64,000 bases of DNA from Chelonoidis abingdonii (lineage: Eukaryota > Chordata > Testudines > Testudinidae): the NCBI RefSeq assembly GCF_003597395.2, contig NC_133771.1, positions 61,717,289 through 61,781,288 on the forward strand, written 5' to 3'. Below are positions 33,892-45,900 of this stretch, piece by piece. Made by a program: the position numbers and the translations under genes. The stretch's first letter is position 1, and each line of letters begins with the position of its first letter. The notes under the pieces were generated by a model. The model ran no database searches. It was not told the DNA's origin and saw only the letters and a list, made by a program, of their open reading frames with translations.

Positions 33892-35150
33892 GGTCTCTCA
33901 AGAGCCATAGAGGAGCTGCGCCTGAAGTCTCAGTATTTCCAGATTAGGGTGATGCATCTGACTGGCATTCTGAGACAACAGATGAAAACCAGTTGGAAGT
34001 CTCAGTGGTGGACAAGAAGCAAGCCAAATGAGGTAAGGATACCAAACTTGTCTTGGCCAAGTCACTGCAAGTAAAATGACTTTGGCCCTCTCCTGCTTGA
34101 TCTTGTTCAGTACTTTAAAAAATAATGGTGTAAAGAAGACCTATTGTCCATGAAATAAGGAAGGCATCCTCTAGTGACTGAGGGTCTAGTCCCCATCTGG
34201 AGCAAAATTTCTTGCATTTTGTTTTTGCGGCAATTGCAAAAAGGTCCACTTCTGGAAACCCCAAAATTACCATTCATAATTCTGGGATAAATGTTTGCAG
34301 AGGTCGTTGGCCTTGGTATTCTGTGTACCAGGGATGTAGGAAGCTGAGATGACTATTTCCAGAGTTTAATTGCTTTGGCACAAAATGAGGAAGCGTGAGC
34401 ACGACCCTGATGACAGATGTGGAACACATAGGCCCCGTTGTGTGTCATGAGCTTGATGGTCTTGACTCTGATCAAAGGAAGTAAATGAATACAAAAATTC
34501 CTGACAGCTCTCAGTTCTAAAAGGCTGATGTGAAGAAGATGCTTTTGGGGACACTATTTGCCCTGGATGGTGTGTGACCCTAGATGTGCCCCCATCATTC
34601 CAAGAGGGATGTGTCTCATGTTATAACAGTGGTAGAAGGAGCCTAAATGAAAGGGACACCCAAACTTTGGAGGGGTCCTTCTACCGAATCAATGACTTCA
34701 GAACCTGATGGGGAACAGACACCTGCTTGTTCAGATTGTGCTTGTTCAGTACATAAACCGTCCTGGGCAATCCCTGGAGGCACTGAAGATGTAACTTGGC
34801 ATGTTGGGTTATTAAAGTGCAAACTGCCACATGACATAGCAATTGGAGACAATTTCTTGCTGAGGTTTGAGGACTTATCTGAATTCTCAAAATAAGATTT
34901 CTTAGGATCACTAATCTGTCCATAAGTAGTTAAGCCCTTGTTGGTCACAAGATCCAGAGAAGTTTCTATGAAACATATCTGCTGTACTGGGGTCAAAATG
35001 GACTTTTCAAGGATGAGTCAGAGGCCTATACTGCTGTTTATACTGTCAATAGGACCTTGTCGAGATAAGGAAAGACCATTATTTCTAGTTGACATAGGTG
35101 GGCAGATATAACCGCTGTGCTCTTCGGGAATACCTGTGACATGGGCAGAC
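33892..35150 (-). mobile_element. DIRS-like retrotransposon relic, RT/RNase H part
   Basis: Reverse-strand pieces TPVQQICFIETSLDLVTNKG and LQLLCHVAVCTLITQHAKLH, followed by VYVLNKHNLNKQVSVPHQVL, fit the RT-RNase H region of DIRS elements. They lie upstream of the recombinase part at 31615-32999, as expected for the element order. Frameshifts divide the frames. Confidence 0.65.
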
Positions 35151-36414
35151 CTGTCAACCTGTGTATCATCCATAAAAACTTAACATGAGGCATTACAATT
35201 GTATCAGGACAAATTCATTCATATGTGAATTTCAAAGAGATGTACTAGACCAGCATCATTAACCCATTCATTTGTAGTAATAGAATCAAAGAGCAGTTGC
35301 TAAATATATTTCTGTGTTTACCTATGTCCTGTTAAAAGTTTAACAATATAACCAAATTATCTTGTAGATGCTAATTCCCTTTCATGTCTTAATTGCCTGA
35401 CATTAAGTATGAAAATACGATCAGTTAACATTAAGAACAAAGATGTGAGATTCTACAGGAAATGAATATTATCTATATTGTCTTCAGTTTAACTATCTCT
35501 GTTATAATGAAGGATCAGCTAATTGTCCTATGTGAATGAGTGTAACTAGTTTACTTGTGTACGCATAGGAAATAGAAGATAAGCTTGAAAGCAAAAGTCC
35601 ACAGGCTATCTGCATGGCCTATTCTTCCTCAGAGGAAAACCCTGCTGTGATGATTGCTGTGAGGAGGCTTGTCAGCCTGCTAGAGAGCTATAGAAGAGAA
35701 ACTGTGGGTCTGATCCTTTCATCTCAGGCCTGCTTAAACTTTAACAGGGAAAGTCTAAGCCATAGGACTGAGATCTCCCAGTAGTTACTTGGATTATTCT
35801 GGATTTCTCATGGAAAAACTCACAGACCGTATATCTGAACTGCCTATTGGACTATAACCCTGTGGATTGAATCCAGAAAGACTTTAACAAATCAGCAGCC
35901 TCAGCATCTCTACTATGAAACAACTAAGGACGTTTTACTCATTCATATGTATATTGATATTGTGCCCATTTATAACTCTCTTCTTTCTTTGATTAATAAA
36001 TCTTAGATGTGTGTATTTGACCTATTGGGTAATGGGTGATCCTTTGGGATTAGAAAGAACCTCCCATATGGTGAATAACCCCTCACTATATTAGACTTGG
36101 CTGTCTAGATGGGCTGGAATGCCTAACGGGGGCTGTATTTGGCTTCTTGCTAAAAGTGTGGTCTACAGAAGCACTTTTGTTACTAGTTTGGTGAATCTAA
36201 TTATACAATAAAGCACAGTCCGGGGGAGTCTCTGCCTATTTTTTTGCAATCTGCCCTGAGCGTGGCATTCTCAGTGTGGCCCATGTAGGCACCCAGTCAC
36301 AATACCCTTGAGCAGAGGAGAGGCCAAAAGGGAGCACACAGTATTGGGAGTGATCTTTGTCGACTGTAGAACAAAGAAACCTTTTGTGAGCACTGCAGAA
36401 TTGTTGTGGTTGCC
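35151..36414. other. Unclassified repeat-like intergenic DNA
   Basis: No gene. The segment 35560-36300, with AATAAATCTTAGATGTG and ACAATAAAGCACAGTCCG, reads like noncoding transposon or LTR tail sequence, but no ends were found. Confidence 0.3.
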
Positions 36415-37420
36415 CCATCTCAGAAAAGATATATTGGAATTGGAAAAGGTTCAGAAAAGGGCAACAAAAATGATTAGGGGTAAAGAGCAGCTTCCGTATG
36501 AGGAGAGATTAATATGACTGGGACTCTTCAGCCTGGAAAAGAGGCGACTAAGGAAGGATATGATAGAGGTCTATAAAATCACGAGTGATATAGAGAAAGT
36601 AAATAAGTGTTATTTACTCCTTCTCATAATACCAGAACAAGGGGCCAACAAATGAAATTAATAGGTAGCAGGTTTAAAACAAACACAAGAAAGTATTTTT
36701 TCATGCAACACACTGTCAACCTCTGGAACTCCTTGCCAGAGGGTGTTGTTGTGATGGAGTAGGGGCTGTCTGTGTGGGGGATGGGAGAGCAGGGAAGGAC
36801 TTTAGGGGATGGACCATACCGGAGCCTGTAACCTGAGCTAGGTAAGGGAGGTGAAAGGTCAACACCTTTGCCCGGGAAGGAAGACAAGGAAGGGGCTNGC
36901 AGGAGGGAAGTAGTTTTCAGTTTGGGTTTGGGGCTGTGTGGGTGGAATTCAGGGTATCCTAAGCTGGGATCCAAGCACCCTGAAAGCCCAGAAAGACTCG
37001 ATTGAGGGGTCCTGACTGTGCCTGCAAGCTCTGCTGTAACCTGCATTCCTGTTGTCCAATAAACCTTCTGTTTTACTGGCTGGCTAAGAGTCACTGAGAG
37101 TCCCAGGAAGACGGGGGCAGGGCCAGACTCCCCCACACTCCGTGACAGTTGTGAAGGCCAATACTATAACGGGGTTCAAAAGGGAGCTAGATAGATTCAT
37201 GGAAGATAGGTCCATCAATGGTTATTAGCCATTGTCTCTAGCCTCTGTTTGCCAGAAGCTGGGATTGGGTGACAGGGCATGGATCACTTGATGATAACCT
37301 GTCTGTTCATTCCCTTTGAGACACTTGCCATTGTCTACTGTCAGAGGACAGGATACTGGGTTTGATTGACCTTTGATCTGACCTGTATGGCCATTCTTAT
37401 AAAGCAAAAATATTCATGAT
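36415..37420 (+). mobile_element. CR1 LINE 3' end, split by a solo LTR
   Basis: [31 protein letters not shown] and [15 protein letters not shown] coding remains are followed by GAAGGCCAATACTATAACGG and the reptile CR1 3' tail (GGTTATTAGCCATTG...TCTGACCTGTATGGCCATTC). The coding phrase is cut exactly at 36750-37147 by the LTR. Confidence 0.85.
36750..37147 (+). mobile_element. Solo LTR with 5-bp target duplication
   Basis: A 398-bp unit, TGTGATGGAG...CCGTGACA, flanked by GTTGT (36745-36749 and 37148-37152). It carries an AATAAA signal near 37060. Removing it restores the CR1 phrase GGGTGTTGTGAAGGCC. One undetermined base (N) lies at 36898. No retroviral coding sequence. Confidence 0.88.
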
Positions 37421-37594
37421 TTACATCACTTATTTCTTAATAATTCCTATATGTAAATATGATCTAACTGCTTAGATATTGCATAGCAACCTCATAGCTA
37501 AAGCCCCCTAAAATTCCCTTCTTGTGAAATCCTCTAGTATACTACACTTGTTTGTGGTTACTTGTTTGTCCCTCAGAATGAGTGCAAAATATCT

Positions 37595-38313
37595 GACCTG
37601 GCTACAGCGCTGCATGTACTCCACCTCGACGAAAGGAATAAAGAGAACAGCGCTGCTGTTGCAGCGCTGGGGTGCCAGTGTAAACAGTGATTAATCTTAC
37701 TAAGCTGTAACTGACCTCCGGAACCTTCCCATAATGCTTTTAAGATAACACTCTTTGTTTTGTTGTGATGCCTCTCTTTGTTTTGTTGTGAACTCGGAAC
37801 TCCCAGAGCTGCTTATCTGAAAAACAAACACAGCAACTGTTTGCAGTGAATGAGCAGAGGCAGGGGAACGTCCACAGCTAGTGTTTGCTTGAGGAGAGAA
37901 GCAGCACAGCAGGTGGGGGGTTGGGAAGTCCATTTCGGAGCAGCTGCTTATCTAGTCTGTGAGGAAAAAAACAAAGAAGGCTATTTGCATTCAGTGAATG
38001 AGAGAGGGGTGGGGGAAGGGGTCGGAACTTGCAAGGCAGGGAGCTGACACAGTGTCAGCTCCAAAAATCCACTCTGTCTCCCTCACGCTCCCTGTCACAC
38101 TCCACCCCCACCCCTTTTGAAAAGCATGTTGCAGCCACTTGAACACTGGGATAGCTGTCCATAATGCACCACTCCCAACAGTGATGCAAATGCAGCCACA
38201 CTGCAGCGCTGGTAGCTGTCAGTGTGGCCACACTGCAGCACTTTCCCTACACAGCTGTACGAAGACAGCTTTAACTCCCAGCGCTGTACAGCTGAAAGTG
38301 TAGCCAAACCCAG
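37595..38313. mobile_element. Harbinger-like nonautonomous element
   Basis: The right end GCTGAAAGTGTAGCCAAACCC is the complement of a GGG(T/C)TTGGCTACAC terminal repeat. The left portion has GGCTACAGCGCTGCATG. Several CAGCGCTG palindromes occur inside (37600, 37650, 38200, 38278). No transposase. The exact left terminus is unclear. Confidence 0.55.
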
Positions 38314-38741
38314 TTAATTATTCATTCAGCCATTCACTCCCACTTATTTAGTTTCATTCTCATTGTTTAGAAAATAAAATTATAAAGAAGAATCAGATTG
38401 TGTCAAACTACCACAGCAGGTTTTGCATCAGCAATTGTCCTACTCTCAAATGATGGATGAGACCTCAGCTATAACATAGTTTTTAAGCACAGGTTACATT
38501 GCGTTTAAGATGAACAATGCCAAATACCAATAATAATGCTCATTGTAGTATCTGCCTGCATGAGCCAATTAAGTAGGGAAATATTAGTGTCTGCAGATAT
38601 TACTTGCTGCTAATACATGCATCTACTTGTCCCCAAGGAGACTCCTGAATAGCGAGCCTAAGGCTGGCATTCCATGCTTCTAAAGATAAACTCACAAAGC
38701 TAAAACCAAAATTGGGCAAGAGCATTCCAGGCCAAGACTAA

Positions 38742-39405
38742 GGGCATAGCTACATTTGCAGATGTAGAGCCTTCGTAGAGAGCAGTAGGGAAAGCACTGC
38801 AATCTGTCCACACTGACAGCGCACTGGCGTGGCCACGTTAGCAGCTCTTGCAATGGCCACAGAGAGTCGTGCATTGTGGTAGCTATCCCAGCATGTAAGT
38901 GACTGCAATGTGCTTTTCAAATGGGAGGTGGGGTGGAGTGTGACAGGGAGTGTGTTGTGTGTATGTGGGGAGAGAGACTGGGTTTTTGGGGGTCTGAGAG
39001 CATGTCAGCATGCTGCCTTAAGTTCAGATGCAGCAGATTCCCCCCTATCCCCCACCAGCATTCCACAGTAATGGTTGCTTTGTCTCAGAGCAGATAAGCA
39101 TGCCGGATGTTAGAAACGAGCTTTCAAAGGGCATATCCGCATTCCTGCAGCGATTACAAAACATTTGACTTAAGGGGATTCTGGGACGTTTCTGGAGGCT
39201 GATCAGAGCACAGTAATGCAACACCCGGGTGTTACAGCCAATGTGCCCCCAGTGTTAATCTTCTCGCTGAAGTGGAGTACCAGGACAGGGCACTCTTAGC
39301 TCTAGAGTCAGAGCGCTCTACGTGCCTTGGCAGTGCGGATGGGTAGTGAGCTAGGGCGCCTAGGGCTGCTTTAATGCACTCTAACTTGGAAGTGTAGCCA
39401 AGCCC
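38742..39405. mobile_element. Harbinger-like MITE
   Basis: The ends GGGCATAGCTACATTTGCAG and GAAGTGTAGCCAAGCCC are imperfect inverted repeats, with TAA on the left and TTA on the right. The interior contains AGCACTGCAATCTGTCC and TGGCGTGGCCACG segments similar to the element at 37595. No coding sequence. Confidence 0.65.
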
Positions 39406-39408
39406 TTA

Positions 39409-40704
39409 GTACTAGTGCCACATACTCTGCCTCCTCCCCCTGCTAAAAGGCCCATGCCATGCATTGGCTTTTGACACTCAGGGCCTCCAAGTTTGAAATT
39501 GGTAATACAGAGCCGTGAGTGAAACAAGTAGTTAGCAGCTCCCAATTGCCCCAAGGTTTAAGTAACTTCTGATGTGGGAGATACTTGTAGGACCACTGCT
39601 TGAAACTGGATGGTTGCCCATAAATCTGCTTGCTTACAAATAACTGGGCTTTAACAAGAGATCCAGAAAGAGTTTAAGGACCTGATACTACACCACAGAG
39701 AACTTGTTTGGAGAATGGGAGCAAAAGGAAAGAGTCTCTCTAAATATTTTTTCAAGGGAAGATTCTGCTCCATAAGCAGACTTTCATGTCAACAAGGACT
39801 TCAAGGAAATTCACTACTCCTCTGCACTGGGCGCACTGTCTCAGCTATGCCAAAATTAGAGGAAATTGGAAAATGTGCAATGGTAGTTAAATGAGGAACA
39901 GACATTTTGAGAGGACACTTTTGCCAATACTATTGTGTAGAATGTCTGATATGATGAACAAGGTCACATCTGCTCACATCCAAGTATAAGTGGAAAGACT
40001 CCAGAGAAATATACTAAAGTCCCAGAGACTGACATTGCCCAGGGAAGGGTCAATCAGGGACACTGGAATTAGACCTATAAACAGACTGCATGCTGACAAC
40101 CTGCAAGAGAAACAAGGTAAGGACCATGGAATCTACTTGCTCAAGTGAAACTATGAGCTTTTACATATAGAAAGAACATATCTGAACCCTCTATAAGATT
40201 ACTAATTGAATCTAAACCAAGGCCTTTTACCTATTCACCAAGGCTTGTTTTAGTTTTGCATTATATACTTTCATATTATTCTAGTTGTCTCTTATTTACT
40301 ATGGTGTGTAAGCTTTATCTTGTAATTTGGGTCCTTAGATTAAGAACGTACAGCAGTGATTTTACTTAATAAAGGGAAACCCCTTTCTTAACTCTGATAA
40401 GAGCAGCAAAAAGTACCTTAGTTGATCCAGTTAGTTAAGATGACCTCCAAAGAGGGACAAGCATTCAGCAGGGGAATGCTGGGGGAGGAGAGACAGTCAT
40501 GACTAACAGCAAGATTAGGGAATGAAGTTAAATATTCTGCACACCAGAGGAAACACATTGCCCTAGGAAAATATCGTTCTCAAGCTAGTCAAAAGGTGAT
40601 ATTTACCTATTGCTAGAATCAGTTTTTCACCTGAAATGGCATTTCAGTTGTTGCATGTAATTCAAGAGGAAGTTCCTTATATTTAAAACATTGATTATGA
40701 ACAC
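39409..40704. other. Intergenic, nothing recognised
   Basis: No exon or familiar repeat. The stretch at 40020-40390 has a mobile-element-like AAUAAAG tail but no ends. Confidence 0.3.
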
Positions 40705-40726
40705 AGCAAAATATATTCAGTTTACC

Positions 40727-40732
40727 TTTATT
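40727..40732 (-). terminator. TMEM30A: Candidate distal TMEM30A polyadenylation signal
   Basis: AATAAA on the reverse strand about 2.0 kb past the TMEM30A stop. The intervening DNA is AT-rich and free of recognisable transposons, as expected of a long 3' UTR. Another AATAAA at about 41782 is an alternative. Choice between them is uncertain. Confidence 0.4.
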
Positions 40733-42773
40733 GAGCTGACAAATACCAGCCAAAAAAAACATTTATAAAAATAAAAATATTTAAATAACCAGTAATTGAG
40801 AGAAGTTCCCTTACTAGTTCAATGAATAAGATCTTGCAACTACTCTATAATTTAAAGTGATTTTTTTAACCTAACATCTTTTGTGCAGCTTTTCTACTAT
40901 GCTGTGTGGAGACATTAATCAAAGTTGTATACCCCAATTCTGTAATGACAATGACATTATGAAACTTCAACACTTTCAAAAAATCTTAAACTGTTCTTTT
41001 GGACATAAAATCATCATGTGTTGCACTGCCACATTCTATCGTGCAGTCAACTACATAACATACCAACTAAAATTTATTTTATCAGTGAACAAACTATCTA
41101 AATCATTGGTTTAACTTTTGCCTCATTTCACATGGTATACAAAGGAACTGACTATTTTCACTGCTAACTTGAAATACTACATAAGGAAACAAGCAACTCA
41201 GTAAAAAAAAAAATGGTCAGAGATCTTCTCAAAACTGATATACTAATACAGTATATTTCAGAAACTGACCACAAGTTAAGCTACTAAAATATGAACAAAG
41301 TTTTTGGCACAAGTGTATATGATTTCAGAAATACTAAAACTTGGCTAAATTGCATTGAAACTGTACATCTCATTCAGCAGAATACAATACATATTCATCC
41401 AGGTGAAAATAAGTTTAAGGACAAAAGTGTCATCATAAATCATTTGCAGCATTTATTCAATATTGAATATTCAGATACTTTATCAAGCCAGTTACATGTA
41501 AAGTAACCTCTGCCATTTAAATTACAATGTATAATTTGCATCATCTAAAATTACTAGAATGCAGTAGCTTACAATTTACAGTTAACTTTGAATGAACCAA
41601 CAAAAATGAAACCGGTTTTAATATTGAGATTTGAGGGAATAGCATACACTACCTGTAACAGACTTTAAATGACCTTCATGTCAAGCTTAATCTATGTAAA
41701 AAGAAAAGGGACAGTCATTTCAATAACCATGAATTCTTTCAGTTTAGGACTTGAACACTTACCTTCAAAAGTAAATTTCAGTTTTATTTTTTCCAAATAA
41801 CGAGGGAACCGAATATTACATTTAATTTACTACAACAAAGCCTGCTCTGAACATCTAAGCCTTGTTTTTAACTAGAGCAGAACAAGGAAGTTCCTCTACC
41901 AGCAAGATAGTTATTCCACCCAGATTTATGATTGGAAAGAACTTCTTCATTTTTTCCTTGATTAATATCTTCAAGCTGCTCACAGAGAGCAAGATCACAA
42001 GTACAATGGGTAAACTGTTCTAAATATAACTTCAAGCAAAAGAAATATTTAGAACAAAGCTGCTTTTTTATCTCAACAACTGTTTTCAAGTGGAAACTAG
42101 ACTTGGAAATTCACCCATACAGTCAGTTGACAGATCTCCTGACATTTTCAGGGGATGTTAGTTCCCATGCCAGGCACATCTGATATCTAAAATACAGAGA
42201 GTTATGTGAATTTATAACAGTACTTTATGAAGATTTAATGTGTAACACACTTACACAGGAAATATTTTACAACTTTAATATATTAAACATCTCAGCAAGG
42301 AACATAAAGCCTATGCACACAATACAGTGACATGAACAAACACTAAAGACTTCTTATTTTTCCTTTTAATAGCACTGACATTGTGAATGGTTAACAAGTT
42401 ATACTATATCCTAAAACTGCCTCCCCCTTCTCCACACAACCTATACATACAGTATCATATGGATATATTACAAAGCACAGAAACAAGCAGCAGATGCATT
42501 AAGGGAACAGGGGCTATATGCATCACAATAGCCTGCCTAGGAAGAGGCCAACATCAGAAAACCATTTATGCAGTCAGCATAGATACAATCAGTATAGCTA
42601 ATTAAATACCCGTCATTTTCGAAAGTCAATCCACAGCAAGGGGAAGAAAGGCTTTAGAGAAAGAGTTTTGCACCCAGCTTCAGAAGCAATATAAGCAGAT
42701 TAAGCTAAAAAACTGGGCCCACTCTGGACTGGCCTTGATGCACATGCAGTACATTTGTTTTCAGAATACAAGA
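40733..42773 (-). other. TMEM30A: Probable TMEM30A 3' UTR
   Basis: About 2 kb of AT-rich, repeat-free sequence continuous with the terminal coding exon. Long 3' UTRs are usual for this gene in vertebrates. The extent is inferred. Confidence 0.45.
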
Positions 42774-42967
42774 TTAATTGGGAATGTCCGCACTAGTGTT
42801 TCGATTTCCATATTTGTGATGAATGACAAGCAGCACAACTCCTAGAAAGAAGCATATGGACCCCACAGTGATGTAAGCGATTCCCAGAAATGGATTTTTG
42901 CCTCCCATCCATGATATTGTGCTCAGGATCATCCGTTTCCGTCCATCGAAACTGTGCACAGGGTAAT
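42774..42967 (-). CDS. TMEM30A: TMEM30A exon 7 (terminal coding exon)
   Basis: The acceptor TTCTTCAG precedes 42967. The exon completes a split Asn codon, then encodes [20 protein letters not shown] and the second transmembrane helix, and stops at 42774. The frame also reads through the intron upstream, but that part is not homologous. Confidence 0.95.
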
Positions 42968-45900
42968 CTGAAGAACGTATAGGAAAATTCATCCTAAATT
43001 CAGTCATTTAATTAGAAGTATGGCTGGCATATTAAAACGTGAGATCATTTCAGTTGGTAACAATGTAATACACCCTCTCCCCAATATCTGATTTCCTTAG
43101 TGACCTAATTTTAATTCTCAGTTTTCATGTACTCTCCGCTACAGTGCAGCAAAACGAAAGACAACAATAAGGCTCTCTCACTGACCAATACACAGCTGCT
43201 AGTCACACAAATGATTAAGAACTCTTGTACGGACCCTGCTAAATTTTTAATATCAACTTCTGCAACCTTCCTCCTGTCTGGTATTTTGGATTCTCACCTA
43301 ACCTTCAATCTGTCATCTACTTTACCTGCTGCTCTGACCACATGTGTCTCATTAAACCCCTTCACTGGCTTTCATTCACCTTCCAGATCAATTTTAAGCA
43401 TGTCCTGGGGCAGATCCTCAGCTGGTGTAAACTGCCATAGCTCCAATGACTACAGTTTACATGTCTGAAGGCAAAAAACCTGATGTATATTAAACAGATT
43501 CTGTATTTGCTGGAGAGGTTTGTGTCCATACTAGGAGGTAAGAAAGCTTCCACTTCCATTGATGTTCTTAAGACTCTGAGCTGGCTGGTGCTTCCTCAGA
43601 GCGCAATTGCCTCCCCTCTCTCTCCTTGCAGCTTTTGCGAACTGTTTATATCCTAGCTCTGTCACCGCTAACTTTATTTGTCAACCTGTTCTGCAAATTG
43701 GGGATGTTGACTGTTGGATCCACCTGAAGCTTGCCTCCTCTTTCATTAAAAGGAGGCAGTAGGCTATGCTGTAGGTCACTGGGGAAAGGTCTTTTCTTCC
43801 TATATTCCCAACAATTTCTCAGTTTCTCAGATTTAGCTTTGAGTGATAGGGGAATTAAGAGTGCCAGGTTAATAAAATGGCAGATAGATACTACAGTGAG
43901 GAGCTTGGCTTAAGAGCCTGAATAGAACAGAACTGCTATACTGGTAAGCAGTGAGGCTCTTTGCCTTGGCAGACTCTTTAACCATCAAGTGAATTTCTCT
44001 TTATGATTAATGATCTGGAGGATGGCGTGGACTGTACCCTCAACAAGTTTGCAGATGACACTAAACTGAGAGGAGTGGTAGATACGCTGGAGGGTAGGAA
44101 TAGGATACAGAGGGATCTAGACAAATTAGAGGATTGGGCCAAAAGAAATCTGATGAGGTTCAACAAGGATGAATGCAGAGTCCTGCACTTAGGCTGGAAG
44201 AATCCCATGCACTGCTACAGACTAGGGACCAAATGGCTAGGCAGCAGTTCTGCAGAGAAGGACCTTGGGCTTACAGTGGACGAGAAGCTGGATATGAGTC
44301 GACAGTGTGCCCTTGTTGCCAAGAAGGCTAATGGCATTTTGGGCTGTATAAGTAGGGGCACTGCCAGCAGATCGACAGACGTGATCATTCCCCTCTATTC
44401 GACATTGCTGAGGCCTCATCTGGAGTACTGTGTACAGTTTTGGGCCCCACGCTACAAGACGGATGTGGAAAAATTGGAAAGAGTCCAGCGGACGGCAACA
44501 AAAATGATTAGGGGGCTGGAGCACATGACTTATGAGAGGCTGAGGAAACTGGGATTGTTTAGTCTGCAGAAGAGAAGAATGAGGGGGATTTGATAGCTGC
44601 TTTCAATTACGTGAAAGGGGGTTCCAAAGAGGATGGATCTAGACTGTTCTCAGTGGTAGCAGATGATAGAACGAGGAATAATGGTCTCAAGTTGCAGTGG
44701 GGGAGGTTCAGGTTGGATATTAGGAAAATCTTTTTCACTAAGAGGGTGGTGAAGCACTGGAATGGGTTACCTAGGGAAGTGGTGGAATCTCCTTCCTTAG
44801 CGGTTTTTAAGGCCCGACTTGGCAAAGCCCTGGTTGGGATGATTTAGTTGGGGATTGGTCCTGCTTTGAGCAGGCGGCTGGACTAAATGACCTCCTGAGG
44901 TCTCTTCCAACCCTAGTATCTATGAAGTGTGTGTGTGGGGGGGGAGACGGTCCTTTATGTTCAAGGCTCCCACTTATTTCCTATTCTTTACACATTGTCT
45001 TTCCTTCTCCCTTCACTACACCTAAACTGCCTGCTTTACTTCTCCCCTTTTCAGTATGTCTTCACTGTAGAAATCACTGAGATGACGAGATCTGGACATG
45101 ATTATCAGCATATATGTAGCACAGCCATAAAAGGGAACAGCACACAACTATACTTGAGTGCATCCATTGGCCTGTGTCCACTTGGGAGCTGTACTCTCAC
45201 ATGTGAAGCAGTAAGACTTCTAGGGTAATATCCTATTGTTTAGTGCTGCATGTATCTGTGAACTATTTCCATAGTGTTTTGTGGAAGAACCTGTCCGTCC
45301 TTTCTAGGCACCTGTGCTGAAGTGATCTTAGCTCACCAGAAGAAAACCATTTCCAGTTTGTTATATGGTAGATTTCGGACTGTAGCCTCCATTCTAACTT
45401 GTAGCATGGCCTGGATCCAACACACCTGCGGCTGGCATTAATGCAACTCTCATTCTGGAAACAGGAAGCAGATGCAGGCATGACATTGGTATGGGGCATT
45501 CTGGCAGCAGCTTGTAACCCTGAGAACGCAGCAGTGTGCCTTGCTAAGGAGATCACAAAGGTTGAATGCAGACATGGAGTAGTGGAGATAGTTGATGAGG
45601 TTTTAAACACTGTGGAATCCCCACAACCTAATGCTTCTGGAGCAGAACCACAAGCAGAGTGATGGGACTATACTGTCATGGAGATCTGGGATGAGGAGCA
45701 GAAAGCCCAGAATTTCCACATGAGGAAGGCCATATTTTTGGAGCTGCGTGAGGAGCTTGTCTTGGCCTGTTAGCACCAGGAAATGCAGAAAAGACAGAGA
45801 GCAAAAATATACAGCCTGGTGGAGGACTGTGGGAAGACAATGGCAGACTAGTAGTTCCCGAGTTGATTTGCCGTGCCCACACTGCAAAGTGAACTGGTTA

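Noticed and set aside
36624..37136. 170-codon reverse-strand frame
   Set aside because: It spans the junction between the CR1 relic and the inserted LTR and contains an undetermined base, so it is a chance reading.
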